Positions 23,695 to 36,535 of a stretch of 64,000 bases of DNA are shown here, in pieces. Source of the DNA: Sphaerolaimus hirsutus. Taxonomy: Eukaryota > Nematoda > Chromadorea > Monhysterida > Sphaerolaimidae. Location: positions 17,831,206 to 17,895,205 of the forward strand of contig OZ038453.1 in the NCBI GenBank assembly GCA_964036195.1, read 5' to 3'. The notes beneath the pieces were generated by a model. The model did not search any database. It was given only the letters and a program-made list of their open reading frames with translations, and was not told the origin of the DNA. Each line of letters begins with the position of its first letter. The stretch's first letter is position 1. The position numbers and the translations under genes were made by a program.

Positions 23695-24257
23695 TTGAAG
23701 GAAGGTAGAAATCAATAAATGGCACTGCTGGCAGCGTGCCAAAACGCGTAAAATCTTAAAACCAGTTGCCAAACATGATGAATAATGATGGAAATGGTGC
23801 CGAGACAACTATGTGTCATGTTTTGTTAGAAGCTAGAAGAGCCACCATGTAAAACATTGTTGTTGTTTTTTGTCTCGATAAATCATTTCCGACGCCATCT
23901 TTCCCACGATGCCTACCTCCATTTTTGGCACCCTAAAAGCCCCCGGATCCAAAAAAGACAAATAAATCAAACCAATGCGTCGAAATAATCAGGCGATTGT
24001 ATCTGCTGTCTCAGATTGTCGTAGCGCGACCGTAGATCGACCATTGCGCGGATCTGAAAAAATTGCTTAAAATTGAAAAACTTGAATTCAACTTGATGTG
24101 GTGAAAATTAAGACTGTTCTAGGTGGGATGGATTTTGAAAAGTTGCGTTAAAGAAACGCGTGTATGTGAATAATACGTCAGGTTTCGAACGACATTGTGT
24201 ACGTAACATACAGTACCGATCGCTGTTGTCTCAAAACGAATGCCAGCGTATAGGCCC
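23695..24257. other. Intergenic, nothing recognised
   Basis: No convincing exon or complete element. A half copy of the ACACACTAGTTGACA MITE begins at 24258 and is cut by the hAT-like element at 24344. Confidence 0.5.
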
Positions 24258-24343
24258 TACACACACGAGTTGACAATGACACCAAATGTCAACTGGTTCT
24301 GATCCCAATTCGAAGCTTGCTGACCATTAACATTATGCACAGA

Positions 24344-24684
24344 CAGGAACGTATCCATGATTTTTGAGACAGAATGGCGGAATCTGGCCATGGCGCTGGC
24401 GCCACGCCATGGCGCCATTGGCGTTGGCGCCAGCGCCATGGAACGATTTATATGTATGTAAATATACATACAAAAACAGCAAAAAGCACACCATTGAGTG
24501 TATTTATAACGATTTGAGGCCACATGGAGCAAATCCGATAATAATACATTATGTGTGGAGTAAAATGCGCGCTTGCGCGCAAATTTTTTTACGCTGACGT
24601 TGAAAAAGTCGCATTTCCGTCACTTTCTGGTCTCGCCCCGGGAGGGGGGGGGGGGGGGTTGCAGCCCCCCCACATAGGGACCTG
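24344..24684. mobile_element. CAGGGACGTATCCAGG hAT-like element
   Basis: Ends CAGGAACGTATCCATG and AGGGACCTG, flanked by TGCACAGA and TGCACAGG (7 of 8). Confidence 0.82.
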
Positions 24685-24748
24685 TGCACAGGTAAGTGCA
24701 TTTGATAACTGTTCATTCCACCCCTAGTTACAAGTTTACAACAACGTT

Positions 24749-26585
24749 TCAGAAATCAAGTGAAAAACGAACAAATTCTGGCTGACGGTCTCTTTTTGCA
24801 AAATCAGCATACGCCAACCGAAGCTCCTCAAATGAGATGTCTGGCAGATCTGCAAAAATATTTTCACACTTTTTAAGCTAGAATTTTGCCAATGAGAGTT
24901 ATGTGAGCGACAATAGCATTTGGTGTATGGGAGCATGGGAAAAATAGAATAAATGTACGATGGAATCCACCCTGTGTTCAGGTTTTCGAAATTTTTCTCA
25001 AGACAAGCGTTTCTGTTCAGTTTTTCTAGAAAAAATAAAGAAAAAATTTTCCGCACAAAATCATACCCACCAAAGCATGAACAGTCGCCGCCATTGATGC
25101 CATAACAGGAAAATTCATGCTGATTGGACATTTGCCAAATCTGCAAATCTTTCTGCACAGCGCTAGCCACTTCGCGCGTGATTTTACTGTGTTTGTGGAA
25201 CGATTCGGAATTTTCGATTTTCTTTGAGTGCTGGCTCTGAAAAATGGATGGAAACGTAAATCACGTGTTGGCAGACAATGGGCCAACACACACTAGTTGA
25301 CATAAAAATTGTCAAATAATTTCAATTTAATTTGGTTAATTATGTGATTTCAACTTTCCAATGTGATTTGATTTCATCGTGACACCAAATTTTCATTCTT
25401 CTGTTAAGTGTGATGCTTTGGATTTTTTTAGTGTTTCTAGTTGACATTCACTTGACGCGAAGTTGCGAAGTGGGCACATTTTCTAATGCCGATTTATCAC
25501 CTTCCGAAATTTCGGTAGAAAACTGGTCTTTGCTAACGAACCCCATTCACTTTCCCACCCCTAGTCCAAGTATAAACGGGACTTATTGCCCTGTCCAAAT
25601 TTGGTGACATTTTGCCGCCACTGTTTCTATACGTAAACACCGAATCTTGACTGGCTCTCCCAGCTGCACTAGTGCTGGACATTCGACCCGACGAAACACC
25701 TGCGTATGCGTTTTATTCATAAATGCGACGATTTTAATGAGTTTTGCACATGGTGGGGTAATCAAAGACGCTGTGAAATATCATGTCATGTAAAATGAAA
25801 AGTGAATGTGAAAAGTCATGTAAAATGTGAAAAAAATCCACCGGACATCCAACATGGCATTTTATAATGTCTGGAAATGCCAACTGAGTGGCTAGATATC
25901 TAGAATGAATGTAAATATATGGACAGACACTATGGATGTTTGTCTGGATAAATTTCACATTGTTTTGCATCGAATGTGAATACATTACCAGTGATGGTTC
26001 ACACTTCAAAAACATGGAATTAGGAAATTGCCTGCGGAAATCATACACGCAGCATTAGGGTTGGGACGATATGACTTTTCGATATCGATATTCGATATTT
26101 TTTTCTGAAAGTCGACATTCGATACGATATATCGTGCCAACCCTACGCAGCATCACCAAAAACAAACTCGAAACTCGGGCAAACTAATGGCCCTACACAC
26201 ACTAGTTTTCACCGTGACTGATGTGAAAACTGAAATGGCCACATGGCGACATCCAGCCTACTCTTATTGTATGCTGTACATGTTCTAGTTTTCAAATTTT
26301 CAAAGTTTAATTTTGATTAATTTATATTCAAATTTCAATTTTATTAAATAATTCAACCGTGTTCATTAATTTCCACTTTAAAAATTTTCAGTTTTCACAC
26401 GAAGTCACGTGAAAACTAGTGTGTAGGCACAATAAACCAAAACAAAAAATCCACAAACCTGCCGGTATGTAGGAACTACTCGACAATCTCGGATCAACTA
26501 TTTCGATTTGATGGGAATACATGCAGTTTTCCCCAAACTTGCAGTAGCCTCTTTGATAAAAGTGGCACATTTTTTTCGGACCCAT
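24749..26585 (-). CDS. NUP42: NUP42 (NUPL2/CG1)-like nucleoporin with CCCH zinc finger
   Basis: Four phase-compatible exons: 26585-26459, 25699-25551, 25236-25071, 24849-24749; 543 nt, 180 aa. The N-terminus carries a CCCH finger spaced C-x7-C-x5-C-x3-H (C7, C15, C21, H25), the same spacing as NUP42. Exon 2 is a Ser/Gly-rich linker (SSGRMSSTSAAGRAS). Exons 3-4 carry the Gle1-binding type region: EVASAVQKDLQIW followed by PDISFEELRLAYADF, matching the family's DISPEELRLEY motif. NUP42 acts at the cytoplasmic face of the nuclear pore with Gle1 in mRNA export. The protein is shorter than the vertebrate one (about 420 aa) and has few FG repeats. The exon 2 end is ambiguous by 9 nt (25551 or 25542). 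A plus-strand open frame with a signal-like start overlaps exon 2 and is judged a shadow. Confidence 0.85.
26190..26434. mobile_element. CACACTAGTTTTCAC-ended MITE in NUP42 region
   Basis: Ends CCCTACACACACTAGTTTTC and GAAAACTAGTGTGTAGGC, in NUP42 intron 1 next to exon 1. Confidence 0.65.
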
Positions 26586-26779
26586 TTTCGATATGCGTTG
26601 AGATCTGCGGAAAAAATTGAAGTGGGAAATAAAAAAATTTCTGAAAAACTGCGCGCAACATTATACAGCCCCCGACTTTTTATACAGTAACACATTTTAT
26701 CAGTGAAATATCACATGCAGAGCCATGACAGTTTGATTGAATGTCGGTTAGAGTGCGCATCAAAAAGTACATCAATACA

Positions 26780-27446
26780 TACCGTATTTCCAGTAATAGA
26801 CATACGTCTGAAAAAAGGCGCCTCATAAGAGTAACAAACAGAAATTTTGGAGCCCCCCCCCACAAAGAAAAGTTCCCAAAATAAATTGTTTAAAGCATTT
26901 AATAAAATGTAGGTATACTGATATTGTGTTGTTTGAGTAATTTACCCGAAAAATTGTCAGAAATCACATCGCAACCACTAGTTTAAATTGTCTGTAAATT
27001 TGACCTTGGATACAAAATTTATTTTATTTGACAGACGCTCTAAATACGAGTGCAGAATGAAACCCCCACCCCCATCCGATATACTTAAGATACATTGGGC
27101 AACCCCCCCCCCCAAAAAAACAAAAACGTAGAAAAAAGTACTAGTGAAAGAACCAAGGCTTTCTATTAGATGAAACGCGGTAACAAGTGCTTCCTTACTT
27201 TGGGAACCTGCAATTTTCATGCACGTTTTATGGCTACAAGAATGTTTTATGGGGCTTTTGCGGTTGAGTAATTGCATTAGATTTATGGCAGCACACACGC
27301 ACTAGTTGACAGAATCTCCAACAGTCAACTAAAACGCATTTTTAATGGGTTTTTTTAATTAGCGTGGGCGTGACTGGTGACAGAAGCCAAAAAATCATGC
27401 GTCTCTGTAATTAAAAACAACAACAACAGATTTTTCAGTTGACAAT
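26780..27446. other. Intergenic with MITE fragments
   Basis: Pieces with CCCCCCCC runs and ACCGTATTTCCAGTAATAG-like ends (26780-27125), and a half ACACGCACTAGTTGACAG end at about 27292. No gene recognised. Confidence 0.5.
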
Positions 27447-27608
27447 GGGCCCACACATTAGTTGACATCGACACCAAATGTCAACTGGTTCCGATACCAA
27501 TTGAAACCTCGTTGACGAGCCAACGATCGACGTTCAAATGCAAGCTTGCGATTGTGATCGGAACCAGTTGACATTTGGTGTCGATGTCAACTAGTGTGTG
27601 TGGGACCA
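27447..27608. mobile_element. ACACACTAGTTGACA-family MITE
   Basis: Runs from GGGCCCACACATTAGTTGAC to GTCAACTAGTGTGTGTGGGA, with CAATG on both sides. Confidence 0.8.
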
Positions 27609-27915
27609 ATGCTGTGACGACGGTCAACTAGTGTGCGTGAACGCTAACTCAGTGAAAATGTATATGAATTTTAGGCAACCGCTTTAATGGAACGCCATCT
27701 AGAAAGAGGAGCCCAGTTATAAAATGCAAAAAAATCATAACATTTTTTTAAATAAGAAAGCCCCGCTTCGCATAAAAGCACTTCCACAAGTTTTGCATAA
27801 TTCCCTTCTGACGCAAGCGACTGTTCAGTGGGGAAAAAGTAACAGAACGTTTAATAAAAAGTTCTCAGTCTAGCAAACTCCAGACAGTGAAGTTTTTCTC
27901 TTTTCTAGATTTCGT

Positions 27916-28115
27916 NNNNNNNNNNNNNNNNNNNNNNNNNNNNNNNNNNNNNNNNNNNNNNNNNNNNNNNNNNNNNNNNNNNNNNNNNNNNNNNNNNNNN
28001 NNNNNNNNNNNNNNNNNNNNNNNNNNNNNNNNNNNNNNNNNNNNNNNNNNNNNNNNNNNNNNNNNNNNNNNNNNNNNNNNNNNNNNNNNNNNNNNNNNNN
28101 NNNNNNNNNNNNNNN
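27916..28115. other. Assembly gap (200 N)
   Basis: Exactly 200 N, with AATCCCGATCCCG repeat on the right flank, which probably caused the break. Confidence 0.98.
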
Positions 28116-28119
28116 CGAA

Positions 28120-28566
28120 ATCCAAAAATTACCAATCCCGATCCCGAAAACTTTCAAATCCCGATCCCAATCCCGAGAATCTCCCAAGTCCGGGATCCCG
28201 ATCCCGGAAAAAAATAGTGGAAAATTATGAAAAGTGAAAAAAAATGACATTTTTGCATGCAAAAATGTGAACGCAAAACCCCCAGCGTCCATTTTATGTC
28301 ACTTTTTCTGGCATCCAACAGTGTTTTGAGACCTTTATGAACAACTGTGAATGCCAGAACAGTGACGAAAATCTCTATCCCCTAGACCCAAATCCTGATC
28401 CCGAAAAAAATGCCAATCCCGATCCCGATCCCGTGACCCCAATCCCGATCCCGATCCAGAAATCTCAAAATACCAATCCCGATCCCGATCCCGAAACCCC
28501 AATCCCGATCCCGATCCCGAAATCTCAAAAAGTGAATCCCGATCCCGAAAAGTCAATCCCGTTTTG
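28120..28566. repeat. AATCCCGATCCCG short tandem repeat blocks
   Basis: Clusters of CCCGATCCCGATCCCGAAA at 28130-28210 and 28375-28565, with 44340-44500 as a diverged relative. Long open frames here are repeat artefacts. Confidence 0.85.
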
Positions 28567-29117
28567 AACCCTAATTGCGATTATCTCAAAATCGATTTTT
28601 TTGTAGATCGGTACTTTTAGAAGCACACCCTTCATATGTACGTATACGAAAATGCGCCAGCCACAGAGCGGCATCGCGCCTGAACACACACACACACACA
28701 CATAAAAAAAAACAGATGCGCTATGATTGACAACTTGATCCCATCGCACTCGCACGCAAAACAACAGACACAAAATGAGCGACGCGAGCGACACTTAATC
28801 CCATCGAACAACACTTTGGTCTGTGCCGCCACTGACCCCTACATTGGTTCATCATTAAGGCGGGGTCATCGTCTAGAGAACCTACCCAAGCGCAAGATGG
28901 CACCGTGCCAAACGGGACGGAAAGTGTTATTTGCTTTTTGATGCTGCAATGAGGGATGGAAGGAGCGCTTTAAAAACGCACTTCAGTCGTTTTTTGAGAA
29001 AATGTCAAAACATTTTCTAATCATCTCCCAAATATGGTTCTGAGTCAATATATTCGGGTATATCATAAAAAGTGGCAGTTAGGCATGGAATAGTGCTGAA
29101 ATATGTAAGTTTAGCAT
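28567..29117. other. Repeat fragments, no gene
   Basis: Contains the right end of the AAGGGTGTGCTTCT element (to 28640), a (CA)n tract at 28684-28703 and unclassified sequence. Confidence 0.55.
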
Positions 29118-30028
29118 ATTTCCTCGAAATACCCCCCCCCCCCCCCCCGGGGTGATTGTTTCATAGTGGTCCCGAGAGGGGGAGGGGAGGGGGGGTTAAA
29201 CGAAGGGGGGGTATTATTTCGCCAGAAATTTTTTCAAATCTTAGTACAAAATCGTCATTTGTGATGTACACTGGGGTAGAAAAATGCATCAATAACTGAC
29301 ATGTATAAGACTCCTGTAGACTAATAGTAGTACAGTCGTCCCCGGGTTAACGGTTCCCCAGTTATAGGGTTCCCCGGGTTAATGGGTGGAATTTTGAAAA
29401 ACCGGGGACACGTGTGAAGAAAATTCCCCGGATTGAAGGTTTCCCGTATTCCCGGGTTATCGGGTGCGATTTGGGAATTTTTTAGCATTTTTGATTGATA
29501 AAATTCCTTCAGTTATCGGGTATTGAAGTATAATATAAAACGGGGAATGACATTGGGAATAAAACTGTGCTGTCCGCAGAGTATAAATTTACATATGAAC
29601 ATCATAAATGCACATTTTGAACGTTTGCACGATTATTGCATTTAAAAAGCCTCATGTTCATTATTAGTGATTGATGTCCATAAATGCTGGTAACGCCATG
29701 CACCAGCACATCACCACTATAGTACATCCCCCGGTTATAGGGTTCCCGGCATTATAGGGTGAGATTTCAAAAATTTTACATCACCCGATAACCCGGGGAT
29801 GACTGTATGTAGATGGTATGAACACTGTTCTAACGTGATTACAACATTGTTTTAACGTGTGTTCTGCGTTTCTGCACTACGCAGAACACAAACTGCAGTA
29901 TTTGTCATCTCTTTGCACTCAATCTGGGGGGGGGTATTTCGAGGGGGGGGGGGGTGATTGTTTCATAGTGGTCTCGAGAGGGGGGGGGGGGTTCAAACGA
30001 GGGTTTTTTTTTCGAGGAAATACGGTAT
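29118..30028. mobile_element. TCGAAATACCCCC-family MITE with nested pogo-like element
   Basis: Left end TATTTCCTCGAAATACCCCC, right end TCGAGGAAATACGGTA. Interrupted at 29333-29805. Confidence 0.75.
29333..29805. mobile_element. CAGTCGTCCCCGG pogo/Tigger-like MITE, TA TSD
   Basis: Ends CAGTCGTCCCCGGGTTA and TAACCCGGGGATGACTG, flanked by TA. The interior repeats GTTATAGGGTTCCC. TA duplication with a CAGTCGTCCC terminus is typical of pogo/Tigger elements. Confidence 0.85.
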
Positions 30029-30074
30029 AACAAAAGTGTAATACATTGAAACTGATGTTTCCCACTGTAGAAGT

Positions 30075-30594
30075 CAGGGGTATCTTGAATTTTGACCCTC
30101 TGAGTGGTTGGATAGATAGCAAATCGCTCCTCCGGAGGGATAGATAGCTGAAAAATTTTCTGGGGGGGTTGTGGTGGTTCGATATATAGGCTATTTCGGG
30201 GCATAGAAGGAAGAAAAGGGAGAAAAATCGCTAAAAGTAGGTGTAAAATAGCTCAAAATGGGTATACAGAAGCATATAGTACTTAAAATAGCTGAAAATA
30301 GGCAGTTAGATGCATGAACCAGTGATTTTGGAGGTGAAAATCTATATATATATATAGGTATGAAAAATAGTGAATTTTGAGCGAAAATTGGGGTATAGTT
30401 TCTGACAAATTGCTCCAGATAGGTAGATAGCTGGGCAATTTGGGGGGTGGGGGGTTTAGGGGGGTAGTAGCCCAAAAATTTTGATTCCGGGATAGATAGA
30501 TAGCTGAGCGGCCTCCGGGATAGATAGATAGCTGGGCGGTTTGGGGGGGTAACCCCCCCCCCCCCAACCCCCCCCCCCCCATTTGAGACCCCTG
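30075..30594 (-). mobile_element. CAGGGGTNTC hAT-like element, 8-bp TSD
   Basis: Ends CAGGGGTATCTTGAATTT and ATTTGAGACCCCTG, with an exact GTAGAAGT duplication. An intact-length copy (520 bp) without nested insertions. Confidence 0.92.
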
Positions 30595-31600
30595 GTAGAA
30601 GTATGTGGAAGCACATTGGCTGGATAATTCATACTACTCTAACATATGACATTTTATCATATGATAGCATTTGGGAATATAAGCAATTAGGGATGGAAAA
30701 AAGCACTTTTTTTTAACGACCCCCGCTTTTTTTAAAAAAAGCGCTTTTTTAAAAAAAATGCACTTTTTTCGCTTTTTTTCAAAAAATGTCAAGAAGGTAC
30801 CTAAAAAGTTCCCAAATAGGGTTCTGAGTCAATATATACAGGTATATCAGACAAGTGGTAGTACTTGTGATGATATATAGCCATAGAATGGCTGTGTAAT
30901 CATGAGATAGCATTATAAGTCCTTATAAGCAAAATCCAATTTTATGTTGACTCGTTATGTATATTGCTGTTTGTGTATGTTTCATGACTTCTAGTGAAGT
31001 TAGGCATGGAATAGTGCTTAAACAACGTTGTAAGAGAAGGCTAATGCATGACAGTGATGTTACACTCTGTAGAAGTATGTGGGAGCACATTGGCTGGATA
31101 TTATATACTAGACTGACATATCACTAGGGTTGGAAAAAAACCGTTTTTTTAACTCGATGTTTTTTTTTATAAAAAAACGTTTGTTTTTTTTTAAACGTTT
31201 TTTATAATTATAAACGTTTTTTTTTAAAAGCTCCCAGATATGACCTTGTGTCAACATATATAGGTATATCAGACAGTGGCAATACTCTGTGATGTTATAT
31301 ATGACCATATAATGTCTGTGGAGCCAGTGTATAGCATTATAAGTGGTGATTTGTGTCAAAAAAATTTGCCAATGGCAATTTGCATGTGAAATTGCGCACT
31401 CGCGTGTGAAAAAATTGCAAAATACCTAGTGCACAAGTACAAAATTTTTTGCCAGCGGCAATTTTTTGCAGGACCCTTGCGCTTTTTTTATAAAAAAGTG
31501 GCGTTTTTTCAAAAAAAAAGCGCTTGAAAAAAAGTGCTGGCCATCCCTATAAGGAATAACACAAAAAATGCCACAAAACCAATAAAAACAACCAGCAGGG
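30595..31600. repeat. AAAAAAGCGCTTTTTT-type repeat fragments
   Basis: Blocks of GCTTTTTTTAAAAAAAGCGC and TTTTTTATAAAAAAACG, with GTCAATATATACAGGTATAT spacers, at 30690-30790, 31130-31230 and 31480-31550. No gene. Confidence 0.6.
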
Positions 31601-32150
31601 TATACTCGGCAGATACTTTGTGTCCAGTTATGGGACTTTCACCATATTGGATTTTTGTGGGGGTCAATGGCGTGTGCGGAAAAATAGGTCCGCTGCCTGA
31701 ATTATGTAATTCGCATGCAGACATATTTATAATTCGGAATAAGAGAAAGAAACAGATCAGCTGAAATATTTAACTTAAAAAATTAGCATTTTTGGTATAA
31801 AATTGTGGCTGGTACAGGTTTCAGGGTCTACCAGCTGACCTGAAACCAGCAGGACAACAGACATTTTAGGCACTTATGTAGCATTGGAGATTACTATGAA
31901 AAAAATAATGATCAATGGCATGATAAAGTAAATAGTTACTAATATATAGTAAAAGCAAAAAATAATAGTAAAAATAAATATACAAAAATTGTGGTGAAGT
32001 TGGGATATTTTTTAAATATATGTCTACAGTCTGCACACGTATTACATCATTCAGGTGGCGGCCCTATTTTTCCGCACACGCCATTGACCCCTGCAAAAAT
32101 CCAATATGGTGAAAGTCCCATAACTGGACTTATTCGGCAGATATGTGATA
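31600..32150. repeat. Foldback with about 100-bp inverted arms
   Basis: Left arm 31604-31707 and right arm 32046-32150 are reverse complements (TGGGACTTTCACCATATTGG against CCAATATGGTGAAAGTCCCA), with an AT-rich 340-bp centre. Confidence 0.75.
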
Positions 32151-32697
32151 CTCTACAAACAGATAGGAGTTATGTCTTCGGCTGGCAGACGGCCAGCCAA
32201 GAACTTATGAAAGACGTGATGATGATGATGAAGTGATGACAAGAGATGATGAAGATGACGGAAGTGATGACGTCATGATGGAGTGTTTCCTCCGAAAAAA
32301 TGTAGGCTGTAATGTCACCCGAGTATAATGTGCATGTGATATCGCATGTTTGCATGCAAAAAAATTGCAAAATATTTACATAGTGCATAACTACTACAAA
32401 ATTATGCCAGCTCTGTTTTTTTTAAACGCTGAGACCTTGCGCTCTTTTTTTAAAAAAGCAGTTGAAAAAAGTGCTGGCCATCCCTAGCTGCAATTGATAT
32501 TCAATGTACCTAAGCTACATACACATCTATAACATTCTCATGTAAACACCATGTGTTGATGCTACATGTTTATGCCGCATATGCCTGTCTAACACATCTG
32601 GACATTGACCGTTGATTTTGCCTATTTTATACTATTGCCTATTTTTGCCTATACTAGTAATTTGATCTAGCTAAATCGACAAATAAATGTGTGATGT

Positions 32698-33108
32698 TAC
32701 CGTATTCCTTCTAATAGAACGACACACATTCAATAGAAGGAGACTTCTAATAAAAAGAACGGCAGTCTATACTTGAGCGGTAGTCTCCAATAGAATTCCC
32801 GGTAGAAATTACGTTGGGAGATAGCCAAAACACAAAAATGTAAGAGAAATAAATGGCGGCAACATTTTAAGCATTCATATTCAGCATATTAAACGTCAAA
32901 TTGATGCTTTGATGTAAAACACTTCTCAAGTTTCATAAAAACACTATAGTCAAATGAAAAAAAAAATGTGTGGTGAAAAAATTAGAAAGGCAGCCAATAG
33001 AACCAATAGAATTGGCTCCAATAGAATGGCACTTTCAACAAAACGGCAGGTAAAAAGTCGACAAAAAAATAGAACGGCGCTCTACTATTAGAAGAAATAC
33101 GGTAATGA
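32698..33108. mobile_element. TTCTAATAGAA-family MITE
   Basis: Ends TACCGTATTCCTTCTAATAG and TATTAGAAGAAATACGGTA, with inner CAATAGAATGGC-type words. Confidence 0.8.
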
Positions 33109-33199
33109 TCAGATTTTTGACTATTCGGTACTTGCTTGTACACAAAACAGATTGTGAATCTGGCCACCATTTTACAATGCAATTCTCACGAGCCCAGAC

Positions 33200-33585
33200 C
33201 ACTTCAAATGCTAGTCACTTCAAATGCTGCCAAAAAAGCTCACTTCAAATGCTGTAGTGCATCATTTCAAATTCTGTAAGGCGACAACTACCTACAGTTA
33301 GTGATTATGCCACCATTCAATCATCTCATGCTTGCTCACCTGCGGCACTAAAATGGACTTCATGAGCATTAGAAATGAATAGAGTAGTGAAATGAGAAGT
33401 GAATAGAATTTTTTAAATTTTTTAGCATTTTCTTGTCACTTACCATTTGTTTTTCGTTTTTCTACTTCCCAATTCTTTTCTCATACCACTTCTAGCACAG
33501 TAGCATTTGAAATGATGCACTACAGCATTTGAAGTGAGCTTTTTGGCAGCATTTGAAGTGACTAGCATTTGAAATGATGCACCCC
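33200..33585. repeat. CACTTCAAATGCT foldback
   Basis: Arms 33203-33285 and 33495-33585 are inverted copies carrying TCACTTCAAATGCTG repeats. Confidence 0.7.
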
Positions 33586-35178
33586 CAATTCTCACCCCAT
33601 AAAATAAAAGGGACCACCAAGCAGTTTTTACTCTGCAGTATTCGACTCCAGTGTGTGCGTGCACACAGAACATAAATTTAGTTTTTCAAAAATTTCACAG
33701 CCTTTTCGGAAATATTTGTTTTGCATATAATATCTGTTATCGTTCTGAACCTGTTTTATCAGTTTAAGCATTTTATCGTCACATGAAAATACAGAACATA
33801 TTTAGGTTGGCACGAATTCAGTGCCTAAACACATGTGGCTTCATTGATAAGGATTTCATGCGTCTTTAAATAACAATTCGCTGAGTTTCGCAGCGACCTC
33901 TCTTCCGTCAGCAGAAAGTAAACAAAAGCGCCATGGCGTTTTATAGGTGTTTAATGCCATGCTCTAATTTATCGCGTCTTCAAGAAATAGGGATTTACCG
34001 TATTGTGGGATTTGAGAGCCATAACCACCGAATGCAGAGTTGTTAAAAGTACTGAAACTTTTTAAGTATACGAAAACGTATTTATTTATTTTATATTTTA
34101 TTTTAAGTATTTATTATTTACTCATCCCCTGAGTACAGAAAACGTCACGTAAAATGTTTACTTTTACTCATGAGTAAACGTGAGTAAACGCACTTTCCCC
34201 ATAACACGTAAACGTGAGTTTTTTGGAGAAATTTCGCCCAATTCGCGGTCAAAATTACTGATTTTCTTAACTTTTTGCCTATTTTTCAGCAATTTTTGTC
34301 TAAATGTGCTAACATACAGATTTCGACGATTTTCACTTTTTCTTGCCTATTTGTTACCTTTTTTCATTCTATGCCTTTAAAAAGTATGTAAAAAGAAATG
34401 ATCTCAATTACGTTTTCTATATCTCAAGCGATTACTAGTACTTTTTGCAGACGAAACGTAAACATATTTACTCTGTAATGTATTTTGAGAATAGAAGTAA
34501 ATACGTTTTAACAACTACGGTTGAATGCAGACAGATTCAGCGTTTTTTTTTCATTTAGCGTTTTGGCCCACACACACTAGTTGACATCGCAAATACGTGT
34601 CAACTGAATGTAAAATAAAAAATAAAAAACCAAAATTAAAATCATCACACTTACAGAAACAGTGAAAATTAAGTGTCATGATATAAAATTAGCTATGCTA
34701 TAAATATCACACATGAAAGTTGAAATAACATATTTGGCCAAAATTTAGTTAACAGGAATTTAAGTGTCAACTGATGTACCTAGTGTGTGTGGGTGTGGGC
34801 TCTTTGCTTCAGTTAGACGTGTCCAGGGTTGGCAAAATCTCATGAAAAAAAATGAAAATTGAACAATAAAATAAAATGCAAACATAAAATATAAAAAATA
34901 AATAAAAACAATTTTTATACAATTTTACTACAATTTTAGTAAAAAAAGTATTTTACCAAAACCAACCCTGGACGTGTCTATTGAAATCGTCTGAATATCG
35001 CTGCTCTGCATTGTTCTCGGCGTGCGTTTTATTCCAGGCACAAATATACACTGTATGAAATGTCATGGGAATATGTGTCTGTCACAGAAAATTTGCCGGT
35101 CCCGAAAATTGCATAATCTTATTTCACCTTTCCTTTTCCCGGAACCCACAAATTTTCTCTGACATTTTACACTGTTCA
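33586..35178. other. Intergenic, mostly MITE remnants
   Basis: Holds a CAGAGTTG hAT-like copy (34035-34519), an ACACACTAGTTGACA MITE (34564-34800) and an AT-rich foldback between CCAGGGTTGG (34828) and CCAACCCTGG (34960). No gene recognised. Confidence 0.55.
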
Positions 35179-35378
35179 TGATATTTCACAGTGGACGAAA
35201 CCAGCCACTGGAATTATGCAGCGGAAATGAACCGCACGCGTGCAGTTTATTTTATCTGATAAAAATCGATTTTAAACCTGTCCGGCGCTGCCCAAGCCAA
35301 GCCATTGTATTGTATTGCATTGATTTATTACAACGGAGTCGTCAGGAACCTTTTTTCGACAAATTTCTTAATTTTTAG

Positions 35379-35685
35379 ATGCCCAACCGATAATCTTTTA
35401 CTAAAGGGTTTCGCTTCTATCCTATTAACAGAAAAAATGGCCGCAATTACCTCCGAAATACTACAAATGGATGAAAACACAAAGTACGCAACAATAGCCC
35501 TGCATTATGATCTCATTCTAGAGGATTTTCTAAGGCCCACATTGGCGCCGATCGCTACTCATATGAGTACTTTGGTGCCGCACCCGGCTGCGGACCAGGG
35601 ACGGGATTTAATTTGCCCGATATGTTTTTTCGGGCAGCCCGATTTATTGTGTCGGCAACTGTGCCGCCAGTCCCCCCAACTCGAT
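35379..35685 (+). CDS. Candidate exon with CxxC pair, possibly part of the 37-40 kb gene
   Basis: Acceptor TTTTTAG at 35378, open for 102 codons, possible donor GTGTTT at 35686 (phase 0). Contains MAAITSEILQMDENTKYAT and a Cys cluster CPICFFGQPDLLCRQLC resembling a zinc-binding knuckle. A further tiny candidate exon at 36602-36673 (HRGCMELQQEVGQLI) would link it in phase to 37111. I do not recognise the family. The weak donor and the transposon immediately downstream lower confidence. Confidence 0.35.
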
Positions 35686-35746
35686 GTGTTTTCGATTCAG
35701 AACTGATATGCGCAATGTTTCATGTTGAGTTGACGTGGGCAGCCTA

Positions 35747-36535
35747 TACCGTATTTACTCGGATAGTTTCCTCTTCTTGAATACTTCCCCCCTCGAATAA
35801 TCCCCCCTGTTAGACGAGTGAGAAAAACTAATCCCCCCCTTGAATAATCTCTCCCTTAAGACATACGTTACAATTTGTTATGTCCAATTTAAACAAAAAT
35901 GGCATGTTATTGTGTTATTAAGCCATCATTTGCGGAATGAGTTGAAAGAACTTGCTTAAAATTTTTGATGAAATAACAATTCCCCCTCTTGAATAATTAT
36001 CCCTCAAATAGTAACCCCCAGGGACGTATCCAGGATTTTTTAGCAGGGGGGGGGGGCTGCTTGTTTACGGAGGCCGGTGAGGGGGGGGGGGGGCTCAGCC
36101 CCCCCCCCCTAAAATTTTAGCTACATAGTGGCGGAATGGCACCATGGCGCTGGCGCCATTAGTAGGCGCCACGCCATGGCGCAATTGGCGTTGGCGTCAG
36201 CGCCATGGAATGCTGTATATGTATGTAAATATACATACAAAACAGTAACAAACACAACATTGAGTGTATTTATAACGATTTGTGGCCACATGGAGCAAAT
36301 CTGATGTTAATACCATATGTCTGGTGAAGAATGCGCGCTCGCGCGCAAAATTTTTTACGCTGACGTTCTAAAAGTCGCATTTTCCGGCCACTTTTTGGTC
36401 TCGCCCCGGGAGGGGGGGGGGCTGCAGCCCCCCCCCCCCGCCCCCCCCCCCTGGATACGGCCCTGGTAACCCCATCAAAAAGTCTGACGAAAAATATCAT
36501 TTCTCAGGGGAATTATTCGTGTAAATACTGTAAAA
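35747..36535. mobile_element. CCTCGAATAATCCCCC MITE hosting a hAT-like element
   Basis: Ends ACCGTATTTACTCGGATAG and TTATTCGTGTAAATACTG. Interrupted at 36019-36465. Confidence 0.7.
36019..36465. mobile_element. CAGGGACGTATCCAGG hAT-like element, 8-bp TSD
   Basis: Exact GTAACCCC duplication. Same hairpin core (TATATGTATGTAAATATACA) as the copies at 19064 and 39935. Confidence 0.92.

Noticed and set aside
25410-25607. Plus-strand frame with a signal-peptide-like start (MLWIFLVFLVDIHL)
   Set aside because: Overlaps NUP42 exon 2 on the minus strand, and no plus-strand continuation was found.
31509-32236. Frames containing GPIFPHTPLTP on both strands
   Set aside because: They come from the inverted arms of a foldback, so the same peptide appears twice in opposite orientation.
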